The notes under the pieces are model-generated. The model saw only the letters and a list, made by a program, of their open reading frames with translations. It was not told the origin of the DNA and did no database searches. DNA of 64,000 bases, taken from Rhizobium indicum. Lineage in GTDB: Bacteria; Pseudomonadota; Alphaproteobacteria; Rhizobiales; Rhizobiaceae. Where the stretch lies: positions 310,001-374,000 of the forward strand of contig NZ_CP054021.1 in NCBI RefSeq assembly GCF_005862305.2, read 5' to 3'. The position numbers were made by a program, and so were the translations under genes. This document shows, piece after piece, positions 39,354-52,008 of this stretch; within the stretch, counting starts at the first letter, position 1, and each line of letters opens with the position of its first letter.

Positions 39354-41156
39354 ATGCTCCGGATTGTCGTTCCCCTCGTCCTCTCGCTGCTGTGCGGCAC
39401 TGTCGCTGCCGAGCCGCTGCACGGCATCGCGATGCATGGCGAGCCGGCATTGCCGCCGGACTACAAACACTTCCCTTACGTCAATCCCGACGTGAAAAAG
39501 GGCGGCAAGATCACCTACGGCGTCGTTGGCACCTTCGACAACCTCAACCCGTTCATCCTGAAGAGCATGCGCACGACGGCGCGCGGCATGTGGGATCCGG
39601 ATTATGGCAATCTCGTCTACGAATCGCTGATGCAGCGCTCCAGGGACGAGCCCTTCACACTCTACGGCCTGCTCGCCGAAACGGTGGAATGGGACGATGC
39701 CCGGAGCTTCGTCCAGTTCAACCTCAATCCGAAGGCGAAATGGGCCGATGGCCAGCCGGTGACGCCCGAGGATGTGATGTTCACCTTCGAGCTGATGCGC
39801 GACAAGGGCCGCGTGCCCTTCGCCAACCGCCTCAACGTCGTCGCCAAGATGGAAAAGGTCAGCGAGCGCAGCGTGCGTTTCACCTTCAACGACAAGGCCG
39901 ACCGGGAGACGCCGCTGATCTTCGGTCTGTTCCCGGTGCTGCCGAAACATGCGATCGATCCCGAAGCCTTCGACCGTTCGTCGCTGACGCCGCCGGTCGG
40001 CTCCGGTCCCTACAAGGTGAAGACGGTGAAGCCCGGCGAGAGCATCACCTATGAGCGCGATCTGAATTACTGGGGCAAGGATATTCCCGCCAAGGTCGGC
40101 ACCGACAATTACGACCAGATCACTGTCCAGTATTTCCTGCAGGACACGACGCTGTTCGAGGCCTTCAAGAAGGGCGATGTCGATATCTATCCCGACGGCA
40201 ATCCCGGTCATTGGGCCAACGCCTATAATTTCCCCGCCGTCACCTCGGGGGCTGTGCTCAAGGACGTGTTCACACCGAAACTGCCAAGCGGCATGCTCGG
40301 ATTCGTGTTCAACACACGCCGGCCGATCTTTGCCGATCCCAAGGTGCGCGAAGGCCTGTCGCTGGTGTTCGATTTCGAATGGGCGAACAAGAACCTCTAT
40401 TCCGGCGCCTATAAACGCACGCAGAGCTTCTGGCAAAATTCCGAGCTGTCGAGTTTCGGGGTTCCCGCCAACGCGGCCGAGCTTGCCCTGCTCGGGCCGA
40501 TCAAGGACAAGATCGCGCCGGAGATACTCGACGGCACCTACAAGCTGCCGGTCACCGACGGCTCCGGCCGCGACCGAAATGTACTAAAACAGGCCGTCGA
40601 GCAGCTGAAACAGGGCGGCTATACGATCCAGGGCGGCAAGATGCTCAATGCCTCCGGCCGCCAGCTCGCCTTCGAGATCATGACGCAGAATGCCGACCAG
40701 GAGAAGCTCGCCGTCGCCTATCAGCGTTCGCTGCAGACGATCGGCATTGCCGTTTCGATTCGCACGGTCGACGATTCGCAATATCAGAGCCGGACGAACA
40801 GCTTCGACTACGACATGATCATGAAGTCCTACACGTCCTCGCTATCGCCTGGAAACGAACAGCTCGGCCGCTGGTCTTCGGCCGCGAAGACCCGCGAGGG
40901 CAGCGACAGTTTCGCAGGCGCTGCCGACCCCGATCTCGATGCGTTGATCGATCACCTGCTCAGGGCGCGCTCGGCCGAGGATTTCACCGCGGCGGTGCGC
41001 TCCTATGACCGGCTGCTGCTGTCCAGCCATTACGTGCTGCCGCTCTACCATATGGGTCAGCAGTGGGTGGCGCGCAGCAAGCGCATCGGCCATCCCGACA
41101 CGGTGCCGCTCTACGGCTACCAGCTGCCGCTCTGGTGGGATACGAGCGCCCAATAA
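39354..41156 (+). CDS. Extracellular solute-binding protein family 5 (YejA-like peptide binder)
   Basis: A 600-residue periplasmic binding protein with signal peptide (MLRIVVPLVLSLLCGTVAA). SBP family 5 blocks: GGKITYGVVGTFDNLNPFI, WDPDYGNLVYESLM, AKWADGQPVTPEDVMFTFELM and the C-terminal LPLYHMGQQWVARSKRIG. Length and GIAMHGEPALPPDYKHFPYVNPDVKKGG match YejA-type microcin C/oligopeptide binders. The matching permeases and ATPases (yejBEF) are not adjacent, so it is an orphan here. AAGGA is nine bases before the ATG. Confidence 0.9.
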   Translation: MLRIVVPLVLSLLCGTVAAEPLHGIAMHGEPALPPDYKHFPYVNPDVKKGGKITYGVVGTFDNLNPFILKSMRTTARGMWDPDYGNLVYESLMQRSRDEPFTLYGLLAETVEWDDARSFVQFNLNPKAKWADGQPVTPEDVMFTFELMRDKGRVPFANRLNVVAKMEKVSERSVRFTFNDKADRETPLIFGLFPVLPKHAIDPEAFDRSSLTPPVGSGPYKVKTVKPGESITYERDLNYWGKDIPAKVGTDNYDQITVQYFLQDTTLFEAFKKGDVDIYPDGNPGHWANAYNFPAVTSGAVLKDVFTPKLPSGMLGFVFNTRRPIFADPKVREGLSLVFDFEWANKNLYSGAYKRTQSFWQNSELSSFGVPANAAELALLGPIKDKIAPEILDGTYKLPVTDGSGRDRNVLKQAVEQLKQGGYTIQGGKMLNASGRQLAFEIMTQNADQEKLAVAYQRSLQTIGIAVSIRTVDDSQYQSRTNSFDYDMIMKSYTSSLSPGNEQLGRWSSAAKTREGSDSFAGAADPDLDALIDHLLRARSAEDFTAAVRSYDRLLLSSHYVLPLYHMGQQWVARSKRIGHPDTVPLYGYQLPLWWDTSAQ

Positions 41157-41220
41157 GAAGCAGCCGAACCACCCGGCTCAAATGTCTCCCTTGGAGACGC
41201 ACAGAATAAGGAAAATCATC

Positions 41221-41892
41221 ATGGAGCGTATCACCATCGACGTCGTCTCGGATGTCGTCTGCCCCTGGTGCTATCTCGGCAAGGCGCGGCTGGAGCTCGC
41301 CATCGCCGAGGTACAGGACGTAATCGGTGTCGACATCAACTGGCGGCCGTACCGGCTCAATCCCGACTATCCCAAGGAAGGCGTCGACCAGAAGAAGGCG
41401 CTGGCGGAGAAGCTCGGCGGCGAGGAGCGCGTGGCGCAGGCGCATAAGATGCTCTCCGATTACGGCCGCGAGGTCGGCATCGCCTTCGATTTCGAGGCAA
41501 TCAAGATCGGCCCGAACACGCTCGATGCGCATCGATTGATCCACTGGGCGATGATCGAAGGCCGCGAGAAGCAGGACAAGGTCGTTGCCGCGTTGTTCAA
41601 GGCGAATTTCGAGGAAGGCCGCAATGTCGGCGACCATGCGGTGTTGCTCGATATCGCCGAAAAGTCCGGCCTCGACCGCTCGGTCATCGCCTCGCTGCTT
41701 GCCTCCGATGCCGACCGCGATCTGATCGTCGCCGAGATCAAAGCAGCCCAGGAGATGGGCGTCAACGGCGTGCCGTTCTTCATCTTCGACCAGCAATACG
41801 CCGTCAGCGGCGCTCAGACACCCGACGTGCTGGCAAACGCGTTGCGCGACATCGCCAAGGCGAAGGCCGAGGCGCGATCGGGGCTGAACTGA
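41221..41892 (+). CDS. DsbA-family oxidoreductase, FrnE-like
   Basis: A 223-residue thioredoxin-fold protein with the active-site CPWC at residues 14-17 (DVVSDVVCPWCYLGKARLE) and NWRPYRLNPDYPKEGVDQKKALAEKLGG, diagnostic of FrnE/2-hydroxychromene-isomerase relatives. The final helix holds GVNGVPFFIFDQQYAVSGAQ. No signal peptide; cytoplasmic disulfide or stress function likely. It follows the peptide-binding gene by 64 bases on the same strand. Confidence 0.9.
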   Translation: MERITIDVVSDVVCPWCYLGKARLELAIAEVQDVIGVDINWRPYRLNPDYPKEGVDQKKALAEKLGGEERVAQAHKMLSDYGREVGIAFDFEAIKIGPNTLDAHRLIHWAMIEGREKQDKVVAALFKANFEEGRNVGDHAVLLDIAEKSGLDRSVIASLLASDADRDLIVAEIKAAQEMGVNGVPFFIFDQQYAVSGAQTPDVLANALRDIAKAKAEARSGLN

Positions 41893-41989
41893 GGCTACCT
41901 ATACGAATCGAGATCGTACAGCCGCGGTAAAGCTGTCCGAGAGAGCCAGCGATACCGTTTATATTTTCAAGCACGACTTGGAAAGAAGC

Positions 41990-42652
41990 ATGAGTGGCGC
42001 CAGAGCGAAACCTCACGGAATTTATATACTTGATTCAAATGGAAATTATGGCTGGGAGTTCGCAAACCGGGACAGGCTGCTGCCAGATAGCGGCTACCTC
42101 GGCCTGAATTACAGCCGAACTCCATGGCCGGATAGCATGCTCGATTTGCCGCGCGGCCCGTGGCAAATACCCGACTATGCTGAAACGCCAAAACTGATCT
42201 TTGATCCAAAGCGGAAGGTCCAAGATATTTATGCTTTGGAGTATTTCCTTTTCATCTCCGACAAAATGAAGAGCTTACTCGATGAGTTCGCTCCAAAGTC
42301 ATGCGAATACCTGCTTTGCGAGACCGAGTTTTCGAACGGGAAAACCGGTCCGAGAATCTGGCAGTGCAGCGTTGTCGATTCACACCGCAAGGCGGTGGAT
42401 GTCGAGAACTCCCCTTTAATTCGTGTCACGAGATCGGGCGGCTATATGATATCGGGCGGGGCCGACTGGTGTTTTCTGGCAGCTGTCCTCAACGGCGCGC
42501 ACGTGTTTCGCTTGGTTGAATATGCTGGCCCATTTTTTTGCGATCAAACATTCAAGAACATATGCAAAGACAGAGGTATTAGAGGTACTGCTTTCCAACA
42601 AGTTGGCTTTTACCAAAATAGCGGAGACGCTTCGGTGAAGAGCACAATCTGA
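41990..42652 (+). CDS. Imm11/DUF1629-like protein, possible orphan immunity gene
   Basis: A 220-residue soluble protein, start at ATG 41990 with GGAAAGAA upstream. The C-terminal part (SPLIRVTRSGGYMISGGADWCFLAAVLNGAHVFRLVEYAG, then FFCDQTFKNICKDRGIRGTAFQQVGFY) resembles the DUF1629 / immunity-protein 11 family, in which the final helix and G-x-x-F close the fold. Base composition and codons are clearly less GC-rich than the flanks, a sign of transfer. No toxin gene accompanies it. Family assignment is by eye and moderate. Confidence 0.55.
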   Translation: MSGARAKPHGIYILDSNGNYGWEFANRDRLLPDSGYLGLNYSRTPWPDSMLDLPRGPWQIPDYAETPKLIFDPKRKVQDIYALEYFLFISDKMKSLLDEFAPKSCEYLLCETEFSNGKTGPRIWQCSVVDSHRKAVDVENSPLIRVTRSGGYMISGGADWCFLAAVLNGAHVFRLVEYAGPFFCDQTFKNICKDRGIRGTAFQQVGFYQNSGDASVKSTI

Positions 42653-42701
42653 GCCGCTGTAAAACGAAGTTGGACGATTTCCTACCTGACAACGGCGCCG
42701 C

Positions 42702-43169
42702 TCAGCCCAGAACCGGAACGCAGCGCACATCGGTCTTCACCGAATTGGCAATGAAGCATTCGTCGTGGGCGCGATGATGCAGGGCTTCGAGTTCGCTGAG
42801 TGAGGGCTGTTTTTCGCCGCTGAAGACGACATGCGGACGCAGCGTCACGATGGTCATGGCAAAGCGGCCCTCGGCATTCTTCTCCATGGTGCCTTCGGCG
42901 GCATCGGTGTAGCTGTCGACGCAAAGGCGCTGTTTGGCGGCGAGCGACAGGAACCAGAGCATGTGGCAGCTGGACAGCGAGGCGACGAAAGCCTCTTCCG
43001 GATCAACGGCATTCTCGGCTGAATAGGGCAGCGGGACGACATGCGCGGAAGAGGACGCCCTCACCTTGATGCCGCCGTCGAAGGTCCAGCGGTGGGCGCG
43101 GCTATAGCGGTTGTCGGTGAAGGTCTCGCCGTTGCGCTGCCAGGCGATCGTTGCGCCGTATGTCGCCAT
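42702..43169 (-). CDS. OsmC-family peroxide-resistance protein
   Basis: A 155-residue OsmC-like protein. The two reactive cysteines appear as SLSSCHMLWFLSLAAK (about residue 67) and AHDECFIANSV (about 137); the latter usually has C in CP/CF context. Family members reduce organic peroxides in the cytoplasm. The frame has two ATGs (43175, 43169); the second gives better spacing from GGGAG. It runs after mfd on the same strand and may get readthrough from it. Confidence 0.88.
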   Translation of the reverse strand: MATYGATIAWQRNGETFTDNRYSRAHRWTFDGGIKVRASSSAHVVPLPYSAENAVDPEEAFVASLSSCHMLWFLSLAAKQRLCVDSYTDAAEGTMEKNAEGRFAMTIVTLRPHVVFSGEKQPSLSELEALHHRAHDECFIANSVKTDVRCVPVLG

Positions 43170-43188
43170 CTCCATCTCCCTTTTCCAC

Positions 43189-43232
43189 GCAATTCCGGAC
43201 GCAAAACCGCGGTACAGTTTTGCTGGAATTGC
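43189..43232 (-). other. Two-stem hairpin between mfd and osmC
   Basis: Arms GCAATTCC / GGAATTGC and inner arms GCAAAAC / GTTTTGC nest around a 9-base loop, directly after the mfd stop. No T-tail, so it may stabilise mRNA ends or fold in the osmC leader. Confidence 0.5.
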
Positions 43233-43233
43233 T

Positions 43234-46200
43234 CTATTTCGCGAGTTCTGCCAGTTGCGTCATGATGACCGCGGCACCCTGCAGGCGTTTTTCCGGCGTC
43301 GGCAGGTCGCGGGTCAGGAACAGGCTGTGGTCGGGGCGGATCTTCGCCATCGTGCCCTGCTTGCCGATATAACCGACGAGGTTTGCCGGATTGGGGAATT
43401 CCTTGTTGCGGAACTGCACGACGACACCCTTCGGGCCGGCATCGAGCTTTTCGACATTGGCGGTGCGGCAGAGCGACTTGATGTAGACGATCTTCAGCAG
43501 ATGCTGGACTTCGATCGGCATCGGGCCGAAGCGGTCGATCATCTCGGCACCGAAGCCGTCGATCTCCTTGAGCTCGGTGATTTCGCCAAGGCGGCGGTAG
43601 AGCGCCATGCGCAGGTGCAGATCGGGCACGTAGCCTTCCGGGATCATCACCGTCGTGCCGACCGAGATCTGCGGCGACCAGCCGGTATCGTGGATCTCGT
43701 CGACACCCTTGACCTCGGCAACCGCCTCTTCCAGCATCTGCTGGTATAGCTCGAAGCCGACCTCCTTGATATGGCCGGACTGCTCCTCGCCGAGCAGGTT
43801 GCCGGCGCCGCGGATATCGAGATCGTGGCTCGCCAGCTGGAAACCGGCGCCAAGCGTATCCAGCGACTGCAGCACCTTGAGGCGACGTTCTGCGGTTGCC
43901 GTCAGCACCTTGTTGACCGGCAGGGTGAAGAGCGCGAAGGCGCGCACCTTCGAGCGGCCGACGCGGCCACGCAGCTGATAGAGCTGGGCAAGGCCGAACA
44001 TGTCGGCGCGGTGGACGATCAGCGTGTTGGCTGTGGGAACGTCGAGGCCGGATTCGACGATGGTTGTGGACAACAGGACGTCGTAACGGCCTTCATAAAA
44101 GGCGTTCATAATGTCTTCGAGTTCGCCGGCCGGCATCTGGCCATGGGCGATGGCGACCTTCAGCTCCGGCACATCCGACTGCAGGAAGGCATGCACGTCC
44201 TCGAGGTCGGCAAGCCTGGGGCATACATAGAAGCTCTGGCCGCCGCGATAATGCTCGCGCATCAGCGTCTCGCGGATGACCAGGCTGTCGAAGGGCGAAA
44301 TGAAGGTGCGCACCGCCATGCGGTCGACCGGCGGCGTGGTGATCAGCGACAGTTCGCGCACACCGGTCATGGCAAGCTGCAGCGTGCGCGGGATCGGCGT
44401 TGCCGACAGCGTCAGCACGTGCACGTCGCTCTTCAGCTCCTTCAGCCGCTCCTTGTGCTTGACGCCGAAATGCTGTTCCTCGTCGATGACGAGCAGGCCG
44501 AGATTGGCGAATTTGATGCCAGCGCCGAGCAGTGCATGGGTGCCGACGACGATATCGGTCTTGCCTTCCGCCACTTCCTTCTTGGTCAGCGCCAGCTCCT
44601 TGGCGCCGACAAGGCGAGAGGCCTGCTGGATGCGCACCGGCAGACCGCGGAAACGGTCGGAAAAGGTCTTGAAATGCTGGCGGGAAAGCAGCGTCGTCGG
44701 CACGACGACGGCGACCTGCGCACCGTTCATCGCGGCGACGAAGGCGGCGCGCAGCGCCACTTCGGTCTTGCCGAAGCCGACGTCGCCGCAGACGAGGCGA
44801 TCCATCGGCCGGCCGGCGCCGAGATCGGAACGCACCGCCTCGATGGCGTTTTCCTGGTCCTCGGTCTCGTCATAGGGGAAGCGGGCGGCGAATTCGTCGT
44901 AGAGACCTTCCGGCGTCGTCAGCATCGGCGCATGGCGCGTCAGGCGCTCGGCGGCGATGCGGATCAGCGCATCGGCCATGTCGAGCAGGCGCTTCTTGAG
45001 CTTGGCCTTGCGCATCTGCCAGGCGCCGCCGCCGAGCTTGTCGAGCTGCGCTTCGGTCCCCTCGCCGCCATAGCGCGAAAGCAGATCGATGTTTTCGACC
45101 GGCAGGAACAGCTTGGCCTCGTCGGCATATTGCAGTTCGAGGCAGGCATGCGGGGCGCCTGCCGCCTCGATGGTCCTCAGCCCGATGAAGCGCCCGATGC
45201 CGTGTTCAGCGTGGACGACGATCGAGCCCTCGTCGAGGCCCGCGACTTCCGAGATGAAATCGGCTGCGCGCTTGCGACGCTTGGAGCGGCGCACCATGCG
45301 GTCCCCGAGGATGTCCTGCTCGCCGATGACGACGAGGTCACCGGCCTCGAAGCCGGCTTCGAGACTGAGCACGGCAGCCGCCGCCTCGCCTCTCGCCAGC
45401 GAACCGACATCCTTCAGCGCCTCGATCGACTTGACCTTTTCCAGGCCATGCTCGTTCAGCACCTGCAGCAGGCGTTCCAGCGAACCTTCGGTCCAGGCTG
45501 TGACGAGCACTTTCGCGCCGGCGGCGCGGCGGTCGGCAATATGCTTGACGACGACGTCGAAGATGTTGATGCGTTCGGCATCGCCGCCACCTTCGGCGTT
45601 CGAACGGGCCCAGCGCTGGCCCTGGCGGGCGTCGACATTGACGACCCGGCGCGCCTCGCCCTCATGCTCGTTGAAGGGGCTGATACGGATCGCGCCGAGT
45701 GCGTCGAGGGTTTTGACGAAAAGCTTGCTGTCGAGATAGAGCTGGCCCGGTGTCACCGGCTTGTAGGGCGTGCCCTGCGTCATCCCCTTGGCCGGCTGGC
45801 CGGAATTCAGGCGGGCGTCGTAATAGTCGAAAACGAGCTTGGAGCGCTCTTCGGCGGCCTCACGCACCGTATGGTCGATGACAATCCGGAAGCCGCTCAA
45901 ATAATCGAAGACGGTATCGAGCTTCTCGTAGAAAAGCGGCAGCCAGTGCTCCATGCCGGGGTAACGGCGGCCTTCGGAGACGGCGAGATAGAGCGCGTCG
46001 TCGCGTGTGGTCGCGCCGAAAGCGGAGAGGTAATTCTTGCGGAAGCGGCTGATCGTATCCGGGGTCAGCGTCACCTCGCTCATCGGGTTGAGATCGAGGG
46101 AGCGCACCTGCCCTGTCGTGCGCTGGCTGGCCGGATCGAAGCTGCGGATGCTCTCCAGCGTGTCGCCGAAGAAATCGAGGCGGACCGGCTCTTCGGAACC

Positions 46201-46734
46201 CGGCACGAAGACGTCGAGAATGCCGCCGCGCACGGCATATTCGCCGACCTCGCGAACGGTGGCGACCCGCTCGAAGCCATTGCGCTCCAGGCGACCGGCG
46301 AGATCGTCCATGCGCAACTGGTTGCCAGGGCGGGCCGAAAAGCTCAGGCTTTCGATGACATCCTGCGGCGCTACCTTCTGCAGCATGGCATTGGCGGTCA
46401 CGAGCACGATTGCCGCATGCGGCTTCTTGCGATGGGCGATGAGGCCGCCGAGCGCAGCCAGCCGGCGGGCCGAGGTGTCGGCGCTCGGCGAGACGCGGTC
46501 ATAGGGCAGACAGTCCCAGGCCGGCAAGGTGAGAACCGGAATGTCGGGGGCGACGAAGCCCAGCATCTGCTCCAGATCGGCCATGCGGTGGCCGTCGGAC
46601 ATGACATAGGCGACCGGCTCTCCCGTTCGGGCGAGCTCGGCGAGCAGCAGCGTTTCAAGACCTGCTGGCACATTGCCGATCGTCAGCGGCTCGCCAATGG
46701 CCGCAAGCTTCTTCGCATCGAAACCAGGGATCAT
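43234..46734 (-). CDS. mfd: Transcription-repair coupling factor
   Basis: A 1166-residue translocase that removes stalled RNA polymerase and recruits UvrA. The N-terminal UvrB-like domain (LPAWDCLPYDRVSPS), the polymerase-interaction domain (GSIVVHAEHGIGRFIGL, about 500) and the RecG-like motor (GDVGFGKTEVALRAAFVAA; LVIDEEQHFGVKHKERLK; TATPIPRTLQLA) are complete, plus the TRG motif and a C-terminal autoinhibitory domain. Its ATG overlaps the sdhE stop by four bases. Confidence 0.96.
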   Translation of the reverse strand: MIPGFDAKKLAAIGEPLTIGNVPAGLETLLLAELARTGEPVAYVMSDGHRMADLEQMLGFVAPDIPVLTLPAWDCLPYDRVSPSADTSARRLAALGGLIAHRKKPHAAIVLVTANAMLQKVAPQDVIESLSFSARPGNQLRMDDLAGRLERNGFERVATVREVGEYAVRGGILDVFVPGSEEPVRLDFFGDTLESIRSFDPASQRTTGQVRSLDLNPMSEVTLTPDTISRFRKNYLSAFGATTRDDALYLAVSEGRRYPGMEHWLPLFYEKLDTVFDYLSGFRIVIDHTVREAAEERSKLVFDYYDARLNSGQPAKGMTQGTPYKPVTPGQLYLDSKLFVKTLDALGAIRISPFNEHEGEARRVVNVDARQGQRWARSNAEGGGDAERINIFDVVVKHIADRRAAGAKVLVTAWTEGSLERLLQVLNEHGLEKVKSIEALKDVGSLARGEAAAAVLSLEAGFEAGDLVVIGEQDILGDRMVRRSKRRKRAADFISEVAGLDEGSIVVHAEHGIGRFIGLRTIEAAGAPHACLELQYADEAKLFLPVENIDLLSRYGGEGTEAQLDKLGGGAWQMRKAKLKKRLLDMADALIRIAAERLTRHAPMLTTPEGLYDEFAARFPYDETEDQENAIEAVRSDLGAGRPMDRLVCGDVGFGKTEVALRAAFVAAMNGAQVAVVVPTTLLSRQHFKTFSDRFRGLPVRIQQASRLVGAKELALTKKEVAEGKTDIVVGTHALLGAGIKFANLGLLVIDEEQHFGVKHKERLKELKSDVHVLTLSATPIPRTLQLAMTGVRELSLITTPPVDRMAVRTFISPFDSLVIRETLMREHYRGGQSFYVCPRLADLEDVHAFLQSDVPELKVAIAHGQMPAGELEDIMNAFYEGRYDVLLSTTIVESGLDVPTANTLIVHRADMFGLAQLYQLRGRVGRSKVRAFALFTLPVNKVLTATAERRLKVLQSLDTLGAGFQLASHDLDIRGAGNLLGEEQSGHIKEVGFELYQQMLEEAVAEVKGVDEIHDTGWSPQISVGTTVMIPEGYVPDLHLRMALYRRLGEITELKEIDGFGAEMIDRFGPMPIEVQHLLKIVYIKSLCRTANVEKLDAGPKGVVVQFRNKEFPNPANLVGYIGKQGTMAKIRPDHSLFLTRDLPTPEKRLQGAAVIMTQLAELAK

Positions 46735-47036
46735 TCCGGCGTCCTGAGGGGCTTGTCAAAATCGGGCTTGTAGGCGGCGATGCGGGCAAACATCGGTGTC
46801 TGGAAACGCTCAGGCACCGGCCATGTTCCCATGACCCAGCGAACGAGATCATTGTCCTCTTCCGCCATGATCGTCTCGAACTCGTCGAGCTCGGCTTCCG
46901 ACAGCCTGGCGATCTCAGATTCGGCGAACTGGCCGAAGACCAGATCCATTTCGCGGATGCCGCGATGCCAGCAGCGGAAAAGGATCCGGCGGCGGCGCAG
47001 GTCGAGACCGGCACTGGTGAGCGTGACACCTGTCAT
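46731..47036 (-). CDS. sdhE: Succinate dehydrogenase FAD assembly factor (SdhE-like)
   Basis: A 101-residue member of the SDH5/SdhE (DUF339) family that helps attach FAD to SdhA. The core RRRRILFRCWHRGIREMDLVFGQFAESEI includes the conserved RGxxE/REMD motif, followed by LDEFETIMAEEDNDLVRWVMG. It precedes and overlaps mfd by ATGA, so the two unrelated proteins share translation. It is divergent from recG, with 91 bases between. Confidence 0.9.
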   Translation of the reverse strand: MTGVTLTSAGLDLRRRRILFRCWHRGIREMDLVFGQFAESEIARLSEAELDEFETIMAEEDNDLVRWVMGTWPVPERFQTPMFARIAAYKPDFDKPLRTPE

Positions 47037-47127
47037 GGCATACCTTCCTGTTGATGCGCCTCTATAGACCCTGGAAAGCGGCTTGTCAGCCTTGCCAAGG
47101 CCGCATTGTTCATCGCATTTTGGCCGC

Positions 47128-49229
<2,102 letters not shown>

Positions 49230-49233
<4 letters not shown>

Positions 49234-49937
49234 TCAGCCTTGGAAACCGCCACCGGCTTCGGCCGTGGCAAATGCTTCTGCTTGGGATCGGCCGGCTTGT
49301 GTTCGGGCGCCACGAGCCCGCCTGAAATCAGGAACTTGGCGGCGTCTTCCGGCGACATATCGAGCATGACGATCTTCTCGCGCGGCACGAAGATGAGGAA
49401 GCCGGCTGTCGGCACCGGCGTCGGCGGCAGGAAGACGGCGACCATGTCCTGGCCCATGGCATTGAACTTCGAAGCGATTTCGCCCTTGGCGTCGGTGGCG
49501 ATGAAGATCAGTGCCCAGAGGCCGGGACCCGGATATTCGATGAGGCCGACCTTCTTGAAGGAGTTCGCCTGTTCCTTCAGCACGGTTTCGAAAATCTGCT
49601 TCACGCTTCTGTAGATCGTGCGCACCAGCGGCATGCGCTGGACGATCGATTCGCCGAAACGGACGATGCTCTGGCCGATGAGGTTCTTGCCGAGAAAGCC
49701 GACGACGGTGATCAGAACGACGGCGATCAGCAGGCCGAAACCGGGAATGGCGAAATTGAGATAGCTTTCCGGATTCCAGCGCGCCGGAATATAGGGCCGG
49801 ACCCAGCTGTCCGACCAATGGATGAAGGTCCAGGTCAGCCAGATGGTAATCGCGATCGGCGCGCAGATGATCAGCCCTGCGAGAAAATTATTTCTCAGCC
49901 GGGTCGCGACCGGCATTCTGGGGATGTTGTCGGTCAT
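49230..49937 (-). CDS. DUF502 family membrane protein
   Basis: A 235-residue inner-membrane protein with two hydrophobic helices (FLAGLIICAPIAITIWLTWTFI and YLNFAIPGFGLLIAVVLITVVGFLG), then the DUF502 core: RMPLVRTIYRSVKQIFETVLKEQANSFKKVGLIEYPGPGLW and TPVPTAGFLIFVPREKI. The C-terminus is Pro/Lys-rich. Function not known. The stop codon overlaps the recG stop on the other strand. Confidence 0.9.
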
Positions 49938-50072
49938 CGTTTCCTGATGATCTCCATCTCAGTCGTGGACAGGCCGGAACGCCGGCCCTTCCCCCTTGTC
50001 CGCAGACCAAAATTGCCAGAATTCGGGGTCCCGCACAATATGTTTCGAAGCGAAGGTCGCAGCGTTACAGGC

Positions 50073-51899
<1,827 letters not shown>

Positions 51900-52008
51900 G
51901 CAACATTCCCCACTAGGCCTCAACAATGAGGCCAGTCCTAACGATTCCTGCTTATTTCTCAATCACCTCGGCGGTCACTTTCAATTTCCGCCGGTTACGC
52001 ACGGCCTG

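Noticed and set aside
43771..46773. 1000-codon plus-strand frame across mfd
   Set aside because: Antisense shadow; mfd motifs on the minus strand are complete.
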